A stretch of DNA of 64,000 nt from Caballeronia sp. INDeC2 (GTDB lineage Bacteria; Pseudomonadota; Gammaproteobacteria; Burkholderiales; Burkholderiaceae): assembly GCF_023631325.1 (NCBI RefSeq), contig NZ_JALQDG010000012.1, forward strand, positions 1 through 64,000, in the 5' to 3' direction. Within the stretch, counting starts at the first letter, position 1. Every line of letters begins with the position of its first letter. The position numbers were made by a program, and so were the translations under genes. Of this stretch, positions 38,092 through 46,274 are shown in pieces. The notes under the pieces are model-generated. The model did not search any database. It was not told where the DNA came from and was given only the letters and a program-made list of their open reading frames with translations.

Positions 38092-39951
38092 ATGGACACC
38101 GTATTCGCCCGCGGCTTCGCGGCACATCGCGATGGCCGCCTGACCGACGCGGAGCGCGACTATCAGGCCGCGCTCACCGCGGAACCCCGGCACGTCGACG
38201 CACTGCATTACCTCGGCGTGCTGCGCCATCAACAGGGCCAGCACGCGGAGGCGGCTGAACTCGTGCGCCGCGCCGTCGATCTGCGCCCGACCGATGCCGG
38301 CCTGCAGCTCAACCTCGGCAACGCGCTGAAGGCGCTCGGCCGTCTCGACGACGCGATCGAACGCTTTCGCAACGCGCTGACGCTCGCGCCGGGTTTTCCG
38401 CTCGCGCAGTACAACCTCGGCAATGCCTACACGGCGGCCGGCCGTCATGAAGACGCCGCCGACGCCTTCGAAAAGGCTTTGCGCCTGCAGCCCAACGATC
38501 CGGCGGCATGGAACAACTTCGGCAACGCGCTCTCCGCGCTGCGCCGTTTCAAGGACGCCGCGCACGCGTTCAAGCGCACGCTCGCGCTGCGCCCGCGCCA
38601 CGCCGGCGCGCACAACAACCTCGGCATGGCGCTGAACGCGCTCGGCGACACGCTCGGCGCGATCGCGCACTTTCGCGCCGCGCTCGACGCCGAGCCGAAT
38701 TACGTCGCTGCGCATTTCAATCTCGGCAATCTGCTCGATACGAACGGCCATCCCGAAGATGCGTTGCCCGTGCTGCAAAAGGCGGTCGTGTTGCAGCCGC
38801 ACTTCGCGCCGGGGTATTTCGGGCTTGGACACGCGCTCGCGAAGCTCGGCCGTCATGAAGAAGCCGTGCCGCATTTCGAGCGCGCGGTCGGACTCGATCC
38901 GAAATATGGCGTCGCATGGCTCTGCCTCGGCAACACGCATCTCGCGCTCGGCGCGCACCGCGCTGCACTGCGCGCGTTCGACGAGGCGCTGCGCATCGAT
39001 CCGAAGATGCCCGCCGCGCATCTGAACCGCGCGCTCGCGCTGCTCACGACCGGCGACTACGCGCGTGGCCTCGCCGCCTACGAATGGCGTCTGCAGACGC
39101 CCGGCAGCGAACCCGCGCCGCGCCTGCCGCGCTGGAATGGAGAGCCGATGCCGGGCCGCACGCTGCTCGTGCGTGCCGAGCAGGGTTTCGGCGACACTTT
39201 GCAGTTCGCGCGTTTCGCGCCGTTCGCGGCGAAGCTCGTCGGCAAGCTGGTGCTGGAAGTGCAGCCCGCGCTCGTGCCGCTGCTCGCGCCGGCCGCGCAC
39301 GCCGCGCGTGTCGAGTTGAAGAGCAAGGCGGATGGTGTACCGGTTCACGCGGACGCCTTCTGCCCGCTGCTCAGCCTGCCGCTCGCGCTCGGCATGACTT
39401 CGCCCGCTGCGATTCCGGCGCGCGCGCCCTATCTCGTCGTGCCCGCCGATTACCGTCGCAAGTGGCGCGGCCCGATCGGCGGCCAGGCGCCGCGCAAGAT
39501 CGGCATCGCGTGGTCGGGGCGGATGCAGCCGGGCGAAACACGCTCGGTGCCCGTCAGCGAGCTCGCGCCGCTCTTCGCGCTCGAGGGCATCGACTGGATC
39601 GTGCTCCAGCCGTTTCTCACCGGCCGCGAGCGTGACGTATTGCGCGCGCATCCGAATGCGAAGTCGATTCACACGCTGGAAGGCCGTCTCGATAATTTCG
39701 CGGATACGGGCGCGATCGTTGATCGGCTGGACGCCGTCGTCTCGGTGGATACGTCCGTCGCGCACCTCGCAGGCGCGCTAGGCAAGCCGCTCTGGGTGAT
39801 GCTGCCGTTCGCCGCCGACTGGCGCTGGGGTCTCGGCAACGATGAAAACGCGTGGTATCCGCGGGCGCGGCTCGTGCGACAGCCCGCGCCGGGCCGATGG
39901 CGCGAAGTGATCGAGGCTACGACGGCCGCGCTGGCTTTGCTGCCCGCATGA
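38092..39951 (+). CDS. TPR protein with a glycosyltransferase-9-like carboxy-terminal domain
   Basis: A 619-residue protein. About residues 1-330 consist of roughly nine TPR repeats, with repeated phrases such as LQLNLGNALKALGRLDDAIERFRNAL. About 345-619 resembles the glycosyltransferase GT9/heptosyltransferase fold, including LLVRAEQGFGDTLQFARFAPF, KIGIAWSGRMQPGETRSVPVSELAPL and DAVVSVDTSVAHLAGALGKP. Similar proteins occur near glycan or flagellin modification loci, but none is nearby and the acceptor is unknown. The ATG at 38092 was chosen because the sequence before it is unrelated to the TPR domain. Confidence 0.82.
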   Translation: MDTVFARGFAAHRDGRLTDAERDYQAALTAEPRHVDALHYLGVLRHQQGQHAEAAELVRRAVDLRPTDAGLQLNLGNALKALGRLDDAIERFRNALTLAPGFPLAQYNLGNAYTAAGRHEDAADAFEKALRLQPNDPAAWNNFGNALSALRRFKDAAHAFKRTLALRPRHAGAHNNLGMALNALGDTLGAIAHFRAALDAEPNYVAAHFNLGNLLDTNGHPEDALPVLQKAVVLQPHFAPGYFGLGHALAKLGRHEEAVPHFERAVGLDPKYGVAWLCLGNTHLALGAHRAALRAFDEALRIDPKMPAAHLNRALALLTTGDYARGLAAYEWRLQTPGSEPAPRLPRWNGEPMPGRTLLVRAEQGFGDTLQFARFAPFAAKLVGKLVLEVQPALVPLLAPAAHAARVELKSKADGVPVHADAFCPLLSLPLALGMTSPAAIPARAPYLVVPADYRRKWRGPIGGQAPRKIGIAWSGRMQPGETRSVPVSELAPLFALEGIDWIVLQPFLTGRERDVLRAHPNAKSIHTLEGRLDNFADTGAIVDRLDAVVSVDTSVAHLAGALGKPLWVMLPFAADWRWGLGNDENAWYPRARLVRQPAPGRWREVIEATTAALALLPA

Positions 39952-39991
39952 AAAATTCCCGCCGAAGCGCTAATGCCGTTCAGCTAAGGCT
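39951..39991. repeat. Left copy of an inverted repeat pair
   Basis: The 21 bases 39971-39991 (TAATGCCGTTCAG core) match the inverse of 40535-40555 at 19 positions. The outer flanks share an A-run and a CCCGC motif. Within this copy ATGCCGTTC (39973-39981) can also pair with GAACGGCAT at 40006-40014. Confidence 0.6.
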
Positions 39992-40034
39992 CTTCTTAAG
40001 GCGCCGAACGGCATAACGTAAAGGGCGTGATTTG

Positions 40035-40068
40035 ACGACCCGATCGCATGCGCGGCCGGGTCGTTTTT
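40035..40068 (+). terminator. Terminator for the TPR/GT9 gene
   Basis: ACGACCCG (40035-40042) and CGGGTCGT (40057-40064) arms are followed by a T-run. Confidence 0.75.
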
Positions 40069-40115
40069 CGTTGGCGAGGCTCTAAGTCGTCCGCGCAGAC
40101 GTCGCAGGCTGGCGG

Positions 40116-40301
40116 TCAATTCGCATATGCCGATGTCACAGCGGCCCACATCATGTCGTGCTGGACCGTGTGGAAAGCTCGCACGAAGCTGATATCGGTC
40201 GGCGCGAGCTTCGCTTCCCATGCGGCGCCGGCTGTCTCACGGCGAATCAGGTCGTAGGCGATCAACGCCGTCGCAATCGCAGCGAGCGTCAATGAGCGCA
40301 T
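40116..40301 (-). CDS. Possible small membrane protein, unrecognised
   Basis: A 61-codon frame reading MRSLTLAAIATALIAYDLIR, then a soluble part ending in HTVQHDMMWAAVTSAYAN. One hydrophobic segment at the amino terminus could be a signal anchor. It has no strong ribosome binding site and I recognise no family. It lies inside the segment bounded by the inverted repeat pair and may be its cargo or a chance frame. An in-frame upstream extension to 40382 is open. Confidence 0.3.
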   Translation of the reverse strand: MRSLTLAAIATALIAYDLIRRETAGAAWEAKLAPTDISFVRAFHTVQHDMMWAAVTSAYAN

Positions 40302-40514
40302 CTGCGGATGACTCGCCGCCTTGCCACTGCGTCGCACCGGATGCTCGCTGTGCCGGTTGCCTGGACCGCGTGCTCGATCCATTCGTAGGGCAGATGCTCA
40401 GCCGGCCAAGGTCGGCAACCGGCCGTTGCGCTTCGAACAGGAATGTCAGGTGGCTGGACAGCATCGCGCCGAAAAGCTAACCCCTCGGCGCCTCGTTACA
40501 ACCTCTTCCAGACA

Positions 40515-40553
40515 CAAAAATAAAAATGCCGTCCAGTCTTAACTGAACGGCAT
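40515..40553 (-). terminator. Terminator after the MFS citrate-type transporter
   Basis: ATGCCGTCCAGT (40526-40537) pairs with ACTGAACGGCAT (40542-40553) with one mismatch and a CTTA loop. On the minus strand it is followed by TTTTTATTTTT. Its right side belongs to the right copy of the repeat pair. Confidence 0.7.
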
Positions 40554-40577
40554 TAGGCCCGAAGCGGGGATTTTTTT
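40535..40577. repeat. Right copy of the inverted repeat pair
   Basis: 40535-40555 is the inverse of 39971-39991 (19 of 21). The flanking GAAGCGGGGATTTTTTT corresponds to the flank of the left copy with some changes. The two copies bound about 0.58 kb in inverted orientation. Confidence 0.6.
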
Positions 40578-40594
40578 CGACCTTCTCGAATGCG

Positions 40595-41890
40595 TCAGGC
40601 CGTCTTGTACTGGTTGCGCGCCTCGGTCGAGCGATACAGCACGAGCGTCGCGATCAGACCGCAGATCGCGGCAAGGCCCATCCACAGACCGGGCGCGGCC
40701 TTGTTGCCGGTGACGTGAATCAGATACGTCGAGATCGCCGGGGTAAATCCGCCGATGGTCGTGGCGAGGCTATACGCCATCGAGAAGCCGGTCGTGCGCA
40801 CATCGACAGGCATCACTTCGGTCAGCGCGACCACCATCGCCCCGTTGTAGCTGCCGTACAGGAACGAAAGCCACAGTTCGCACATCAGGAGGCGCGCGAA
40901 CGACGGGTCCGCGACCAGCCATTGCACCACCGGATACGACGTCAGAATCGTGAGGATCGTGAACACGAGCAGCACCGGGCGGCGCCCCACCCGGTCCGAT
41001 ACCGCGCCCATCAGCGGCAGCCAGACCAGATTCGAGAGGCCGACGCACACCGTGACGACGAGCGCATCGATGGCGGAGAGCTTCAGCACTTCCTTGCCGA
41101 AGGTCGGCGTGTAGGCGGTGATCATGTAGAACGACACGGTCGTCATGATGACCATGCCCATTCCGGCGAGTACGATGCCCCAGTTCTGCGCGATCGAGCG
41201 CGCGATCTCGCCCATGCCCGGACGATGCTTGCGCGCGAGGAACTCGTCGGTTTCACGCAGCGAGCGGCGGATGAGGAAGAGGAACGGCACGATCAGGCAG
41301 CCGATCAGGAACGGCACGCGCCAGCCCCACGCCGTCATCTGCTCGGGCGGCAAGAGACGGTTCATGACCACGCCGATGAGCGCCGCGAACACGACGGCGA
41401 CTTGCTGGCTGCCGGACTGCCAGGAACAATAAAAGCCCTTGTTGCCCCGGGTCGCGATCTCGGACAGATACACCGACACGCCGCCCAGCTCCACGCCGGC
41501 CGAGAAGCCTTGCAACAGCCGCCCGCCCAGCACGATGATCGGCGCGAGCGCACCGATGGTCGCGTAGCCCGGCACCAGCGCGACGCACGCGGTGCCGACC
41601 GCCATCAGCCCAAGCGTGAGGATCAGCCCTTTGCGCCTCCCGTGGTGGTCGATGTACGCGCCGAGCACGATGGCGCCGACCGGCCGCATCAGAAAGCCCG
41701 CGCCGAAAACGGAGAGCGCGAGCATCAGCGAGGCGAACTCGTCGCCGCTCGGAAAATAGGTCTTCGCGATCGCCGAAGCGTAATAGCCGTAGACCATGAA
41801 GTCGTACATTTCAAGGAAGTTTCCGCTGACGACGCGAAATACCGTCTTGAATTTGGATTCGTTGGCGGGTGCGATGTGGGTCGTGGACAT
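40595..41890 (-). CDS. MFS transporter, metabolite:H+ symporter family (citrate/tricarballylate type)
   Basis: A 431-residue, twelve-helix MHS-family transporter. It has the RRKG loop 2-3 signature ([29 protein letters not shown]) and the citrate-permease-like amino terminus [30 protein letters not shown]. The closest named relatives carry citrate or tricarballylate with protons, but the substrate here is unproved. I set the start at ATG 41890 (GAGA upstream); a longer frame to 41950 has no homology. It is divergent from the GNAT gene. Confidence 0.88.
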   Translation of the reverse strand: MSTTHIAPANESKFKTVFRVVSGNFLEMYDFMVYGYYASAIAKTYFPSGDEFASLMLALSVFGAGFLMRPVGAIVLGAYIDHHGRRKGLILTLGLMAVGTACVALVPGYATIGALAPIIVLGGRLLQGFSAGVELGGVSVYLSEIATRGNKGFYCSWQSGSQQVAVVFAALIGVVMNRLLPPEQMTAWGWRVPFLIGCLIVPFLFLIRRSLRETDEFLARKHRPGMGEIARSIAQNWGIVLAGMGMVIMTTVSFYMITAYTPTFGKEVLKLSAIDALVVTVCVGLSNLVWLPLMGAVSDRVGRRPVLLVFTILTILTSYPVVQWLVADPSFARLLMCELWLSFLYGSYNGAMVVALTEVMPVDVRTTGFSMAYSLATTIGGFTPAISTYLIHVTGNKAAPGLWMGLAAICGLIATLVLYRSTEARNQYKTA

Positions 41891-42077
41891 GACTTTCTCA
41901 AGAAGCTTTGGGGCGCACTCCGGTTCTGCGCGATGACTAGAACCGTTCACGGCGGTCCGAAGATGACGGGCCGCGAGACTGAGGCGAAATCTGTTTCGTT
42001 TTTTTACGCGACACCCTCAATCTTAACGCCGCATCCCCGGCGACTGCACACAACTTCGCTCAATTTCATTCAATCAA

Positions 42078-42114
42078 AGCTTAAATTACGGTTACATATA
42101 CCTAACTTTAAGCT
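42078..42114. promoter_or_regulatory. AT-rich control region with an 8-bp inverted repeat before the GNAT gene
   Basis: AGCTTAAA (42078-42085) and TTTAAGCT (42107-42114) flank 21 bases of AT-rich sequence, 17 bp before the start at 42131. It may be an operator overlapping the promoter. The rest of the 240 bp gap shows no gene. Confidence 0.4.
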
Positions 42115-42130
42115 AACAGACGACCAAGAT

Positions 42131-42643
42131 ATGAACGCGAACCTCTCGCTGCGCGCGGCAAATCCGGACGACACGGCCCTCATCGCGTCGATGCACGCGC
42201 GCAGTTGGGGGTCGGCGTATCGCGGCATCCTCCCGGACACGTATCTCGAACGCGATCTGCAAGCGGAGCGCATTTCCCATTGGAACGCGCGCATGAAGGA
42301 TGTCGCGGCGGGCGCGGCGAGTGTGTTCATCGCGGAACACGAAGGCGAACCGGTCGGCTTCATCTGTCTCGTCGAGCCGGACGAGACGGGCAGCGTGCTC
42401 GTCGATAATTTGCACGCGCTGCCCGGGCATCGCGGCCTGGGCACCGGCACCGTGATGCTCGACGAAGCGGCGCGCTGGGCTCGCTCGCGGGGCGCGCGGC
42501 AACTGCATCTCTGCGTGCTCGAACAAAACGGCGCGGCGATCGGCTTCTACGAATCGCGCGGCTGGACGTGCGCCGAACGCGAAGCGGACCACATGGCGGG
42601 CATCGATCTCTTCTCGTTGCGCTACGTGCTTCCGCTCGGCTGA
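42131..42643 (+). CDS. GNAT family N-acetyltransferase
   Basis: A 170-residue GNAT-fold protein. LSLRAANPDDTALIASMHARSW begins strand 1, and the acetyl-CoA loop is in NLHALPGHRGLGTGTVMLDEAARWARSRGA. LHLCVLEQNGAAIGFYESRGWT is the carboxy-terminal signature. It transfers an acetyl group from acetyl-CoA to an unidentified amine. It appears monocistronic. The long open frame upstream is a shadow. Confidence 0.9.
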   Translation: MNANLSLRAANPDDTALIASMHARSWGSAYRGILPDTYLERDLQAERISHWNARMKDVAAGAASVFIAEHEGEPVGFICLVEPDETGSVLVDNLHALPGHRGLGTGTVMLDEAARWARSRGARQLHLCVLEQNGAAIGFYESRGWTCAEREADHMAGIDLFSLRYVLPLG

Positions 42644-42854
42644 GCACAAGAAGAGCGAATACGTCAATAAGCATTCCTGTCAAAAATAGATAATAGGAAT
42701 CTTCTGGTCGTCGGGCAGGTAACCGTTTCGTATGATCGCGGGTCGAATTTCGGCCATCCTCGCGCCGAACCTGCGGTGCTATCTCCATGCGCCACGACGG
42801 TCCAGGCGGGCCATCTCGTTTGCCCGCGTCCGGGCGTATGCATGTGGAATCTTC

Positions 42855-43838
42855 ATGTCCGAACCCTTCATCGTAGTCGAAGGCAATCTGCGTCTGCCGG
42901 CGCGGCGCGCGCCGACGGATCCGCCCTTGAACTTCGGTTTCGAGTGGTCGCCTGTGCGCCCGCGCCCCGTTCAGTCGCAGTCCGAATTTGCGCTTTTTGC
43001 CGCGCGCTTCGACACCGCTTATGTGCCGGCGCTGAGCCTGTCCGATATCCACTCGCCCTATCGCGCCACGAGCCTATGGGGCATTTTCGCGAAGGAAGAA
43101 ATACCACGCGCGATGCTGCGCCTGAATCCAGGCTCGAACGGTCGCGACGATGCCGGCGCAACCCGCGCCGACCCCGTTCATCTGGCGGTCAACGCGCCGT
43201 CGGACGTCCGCAAGCATCGCTTCGGCAAGCCGGCCGTCGCTGCTGTCGCCGCGGCTTGCAGCGTGTTCATCGTATGGTTGCTGTTCAGTCACGCGCCGGT
43301 CTCGCGCAGCGATGCGCGCCCCGCGTCAGCCGAAGCAACCGTGACTCGCGCACAGCCGGCCGTGCCTGTTGTGGCTCCGGCAGTGCTCACCGCCACCGCC
43401 GTATCCCCGCCGGGCCGAGCCGCTGAGAGCGCGCGCGCATCGGAAGCGGCAGTCGTTGCAGATAGCCGCGCCATTGCTGCCGTCGAACCTGTCGTGTCCG
43501 AAGCCAAAGCCGCGTCCGCTGCGACATCGCCGGAAAAATCGCGCGTGCGTGCCGTCGAGCCGGCGCAAGACCGCAAGCAAAACGGTCGAGTAAGAGCCGT
43601 GCTGACGCCGCACATCAAGCGCGCCGCATTGCCCGTTCACGCAACCGGCGAGCGGGTCGCAAAGCAAGAGAATCGGCGGCACACGCGAGCAACATCGGTC
43701 GACAAAATCGCAAGCCAGGCGCCGAAGGTTTCCGTGTCGATGGACCCGTCCACGCTCTATTCGATGCTCCAGCATTCACCGACCCTCGACAGCAACGCGG
43801 CCTCGTCCGGCCGCGGCGCTGCGAATGGCGCGCGTTGA
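42855..43838 (+). CDS. Ala-rich single-pass membrane protein of unknown function
   Basis: A 327-residue protein starting MSEPFIVVEGNLRLPARRAP. The first ~125 residues are soluble and moderately conserved-looking. One transmembrane helix (AVAAVAAACSVFIVWLLFSH, about 147-166) is followed by a long Ala/Val/Ser-rich, basic periplasmic part (to about residue 295) and a short tail (VSVSMDPSTLYSMLQHSPTLDS). I recognise no domain. The architecture recalls cell-envelope scaffold proteins in type II or division contexts, but no such genes are adjacent. DUF2968 follows in the same direction. Confidence 0.6.
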   Translation: MSEPFIVVEGNLRLPARRAPTDPPLNFGFEWSPVRPRPVQSQSEFALFAARFDTAYVPALSLSDIHSPYRATSLWGIFAKEEIPRAMLRLNPGSNGRDDAGATRADPVHLAVNAPSDVRKHRFGKPAVAAVAAACSVFIVWLLFSHAPVSRSDARPASAEATVTRAQPAVPVVAPAVLTATAVSPPGRAAESARASEAAVVADSRAIAAVEPVVSEAKAASAATSPEKSRVRAVEPAQDRKQNGRVRAVLTPHIKRAALPVHATGERVAKQENRRHTRATSVDKIASQAPKVSVSMDPSTLYSMLQHSPTLDSNAASSGRGAANGAR

Positions 43839-43883
43839 TTTGCCCAATACAGTCCGATCAACCATTCCGGCCACGACGCCAAC

Positions 43884-44618
43884 ATGACGCAATTCAGTTA
43901 TCTCCGTTACGCGACGCTCACGCTCGCCCTTTCTCTTTGCGGCCTCCTTGCGCCGTTCACGAGCGCGTTCGCCGCACCCGCGACGAAGGCCGTCGCGAAG
44001 ACGGCTCAGCCCGTGGCGAACGATCCCGCGCCGGCCACGCAAGCCGCACTCGAGGATCTCTCCGACCTCAACGCCGATTCGAACGCGCCGCGCGTCGAAG
44101 GCAACATCGCCGAATTGCAAAGTCTCACGCAGGCGGGAAGCCTCACCGAGCTGCGCGCGACGCACAACGGCAGCTACGGCGCGAAGCTCTTCTTCCTCGG
44201 GCGCGAGATGCTGTACTACGTCGCGCTCTCGCAGGACGCACGCTGGTGGCGCGTCGTGAAGACGCAGGACGCGGCCCGCGCCGAATCGATGTACGCGCAG
44301 TTCTCGCGCAAGAGTTTCGAACTCGCCGATGGCGAAATCCGTCGCACGCAATTGCAGGCGCAAAAGGCGCTGCTCGAGCGTGTGATCGCGAAGTCGGCCG
44401 ATCGCGCGAACCGGCTCACCGCCGACCTCGAACTCGCGCAACAGCAGGATTCGCAAGTGTCGCAGCGTCAGCAGCAATTGCAGGCCGAATCCGCCGTACT
44501 GCAGACGGACAAGCAGGAAGCCGAACGCAAGCTGCGCGCGCTGCAATTGCAGGTCGAGCAACTTCAGAAGCAGACGGAAGCGGGACTTGCGCCGGTGAGC
44601 GTGGCGCCGTCGCGTTGA
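43884..44618 (+). CDS. Secreted DUF2968 coiled-coil protein
   Basis: A 244-residue protein with a signal peptide (1-30, ending AFA-A). A conserved globular part (residues ~55-115) contains LTEAGS-type phrases such as SLTQAGSLTELRATHNGSYGAKLFFLGREMLYYVALSQDARWWRV. A long Gln/Leu-rich coiled coil follows (about 140-230: RLTADLELAQQQDSQVSQRQQQLQAE). DUF2968 is typical of Burkholderia and has no known activity. It lies 45 bp after the previous gene and has a strong terminator, so the two may be co-transcribed. Confidence 0.85.
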   Translation: MTQFSYLRYATLTLALSLCGLLAPFTSAFAAPATKAVAKTAQPVANDPAPATQAALEDLSDLNADSNAPRVEGNIAELQSLTQAGSLTELRATHNGSYGAKLFFLGREMLYYVALSQDARWWRVVKTQDAARAESMYAQFSRKSFELADGEIRRTQLQAQKALLERVIAKSADRANRLTADLELAQQQDSQVSQRQQQLQAESAVLQTDKQEAERKLRALQLQVEQLQKQTEAGLAPVSVAPSR

Positions 44619-44643
44619 GACCGGCAATACGCGCCTGAATACG

Positions 44644-44680
44644 AAGAAGGCCCGCTCGAATCGAGCGGGCCTTCTTGTTT
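44644..44680. terminator. Bidirectional terminator between DUF2968 and the amidotransferase
   Basis: A nearly perfect 15-16 bp palindrome (AAGAAGGCCCGCTCGA with its inverse at 44661-44676) is followed by a TTGTTTT tail. It also lies at the 3' end of the converging minus-strand gene. Confidence 0.85.
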
Positions 44681-44706
44681 TGCGACGTGCCGAAACGCGC
44701 GTCGGC

Positions 44707-46113
44707 TCAGAAGCGCGTCTCGCGCGCAACGCGCAGGAACGTATCGAGCAGCGGCGTGCAATCGAGCAGTTCCGCGCCGCCCGCCCGATGAAACTCCGGG
44801 TGCCACTGCACGCCGACGACGAACGGCGCCTTCCGGTAACGCACCGCCTCGATGATCCCGTCCGACGCCGACACCGCCTCGATGTTCAGATCGCGCCCGA
44901 TCGACTTCACCGCCTGATGGTGAATCGAGTTGACGATCGCCTCGCGCTGGTTAGGGAACATGTTGGCGAGCGTGGACCCCTCGGGGAAGCGGATCGAGTG
45001 GCGATGCTGGTCGTAGTGTTCGTTGACGTGGATGCCGGCCGTCGGCACATCGGTGGCGATGTCGCCGTAGAGCGTGCCGCCGAACGCCACGTTGATCAGC
45101 TGACAGCCGCGGCACACGCCGAGCACCGGCTTGCCCGACTCGACGAACTCATGGAGCAGTTCCAGTTCGTACATGTCGCGCACGCGGTCGCCGGGCCACT
45201 CGGGCCGCGTCGTCGCTTCCTCGTAGGACTGCGGAGAAACGTCGGCGCCGCCTTGCAGCAGCAGGCCGTCGAGATGCTTGGCATAGTCGCGCAGGCGGAT
45301 GTTGCTCGGATGCAGCATCCCTTGATGGCCGACCGTCGGAATCATGAACACGAGCACGTCGCGCGACATGACCCAGTGCGCGATCGATTCCTCGAGATAT
45401 TGCAGCGTCTTCCCGCGCAGCCCTTTCGCACCCGGCTCCGGATGAAAGATGCGCGCCGACACGCCGATGCGCAACGTGCGTTGCGTGATGCGCTGACCCG
45501 CGCGATCGAAAATCTGACGCGCACGCGCCGCGATGATCCGGCCGAACACGGACCACGCCGAATCCGAATGCTTGAGATACGCGGGCTGTGCCGGCGCCGC
45601 CGCCTGTTCGGGCAAAGGCAGCGGCGGCGGATTGAGCTTGCCGAAGTCCGGCGCTTCCGTGAATTCGGGCGGCAGGACGGTCGCGCGGCCGGTCGGCGAA
45701 TCGGATGACGCGGATTGTGCGTTGGCGGTGCTCGCGGCTTCCGCTTCGGTCGCGGCTTCGAGATTCTCGGCGAGGCTCGCGCGGGGCTTGCCGGATGCGC
45801 GCTGCCTCTCGCGCACCTCGGCTTCCTGCGCGGCCGTCGCGCTCGCCGCCGATGCGCGCGCTTCGCGGGCGGCCTGCTGCGCTTCTTCGCGCCGGGCCTG
45901 CGCCGTATCGACCGGTTCGACGTTCGATGCGCTCGAAGGCGCATCCGTCGATGCCCGCTCGGTCGCGCTCGCCTTCGGGCCGGGCGCTGCGGCCGCTGCC
46001 GCCGCTTCGGGCGGCGCCGTGGGATTCGCGCTTTGCGGCGCGGCCTGAGAGTCGGCGCCGCTGCGGCGCGCGTCGGTGCTGCTTGCGTCGTTGGACGTTT
46101 TGTTATCGCTCAT
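44707..46113 (-). CDS. Gamma-glutamyl-GABA hydrolase-like class I amidotransferase with a disordered extension
   Basis: A 468-residue protein. About residues 213-468 form a PuuD-type class I glutamine amidotransferase: nucleophile Cys334 in GVCRGCQLINVAFGG and the His/Glu pair in VQWHPEFH. Residues 1-180 are Ala/Ser/Pro-rich with charged coil-like segments (RREEAQQAAREARASAASATAAQEAEVRERQRASGK) and look disordered; PuuD proteins are normally about 250 residues. It would hydrolyse gamma-glutamyl amides such as gamma-glutamyl-GABA. No other putrescine genes are adjacent. Three tandem 10 bp repeats lie upstream. Confidence 0.85.
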   Translation of the reverse strand: MSDNKTSNDASSTDARRSGADSQAAPQSANPTAPPEAAAAAAAPGPKASATERASTDAPSSASNVEPVDTAQARREEAQQAAREARASAASATAAQEAEVRERQRASGKPRASLAENLEAATEAEAASTANAQSASSDSPTGRATVLPPEFTEAPDFGKLNPPPLPLPEQAAAPAQPAYLKHSDSAWSVFGRIIAARARQIFDRAGQRITQRTLRIGVSARIFHPEPGAKGLRGKTLQYLEESIAHWVMSRDVLVFMIPTVGHQGMLHPSNIRLRDYAKHLDGLLLQGGADVSPQSYEEATTRPEWPGDRVRDMYELELLHEFVESGKPVLGVCRGCQLINVAFGGTLYGDIATDVPTAGIHVNEHYDQHRHSIRFPEGSTLANMFPNQREAIVNSIHHQAVKSIGRDLNIEAVSASDGIIEAVRYRKAPFVVGVQWHPEFHRAGGAELLDCTPLLDTFLRVARETRF

Positions 46114-46196
46114 TCCGGATTCAGGCGCTCAAAGGCCATAAGGAGAATGCACAAGCGACGATTATCCGCCTCAGACCCGCACGGGGCAAACCAGCA

Positions 46197-46226
46197 CACA
46201 TTTGGTCACATTGGCTCACATTATCG
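46197..46226. repeat. Three tandem 10-bp repeats upstream of the amidotransferase gene
   Basis: CACATTTGGT, CACATTGGCT and CACATTATCG follow one another, so identical CACATT cores recur every 10 bp, one helical turn. The third unit contains, on the other strand, GATAAT. This suggests a same-face protein-binding array at the promoter. Confidence 0.6.
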
Positions 46227-46274
46227 CGGGAACCCGTCGCACGCGGCCGTAGGGCTATCCCGTGAAGAGAGCCG

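Noticed and set aside
44647..44680. The long palindrome as a recombination site
   Set aside because: It lies between converging genes and has the features of a bidirectional terminator.
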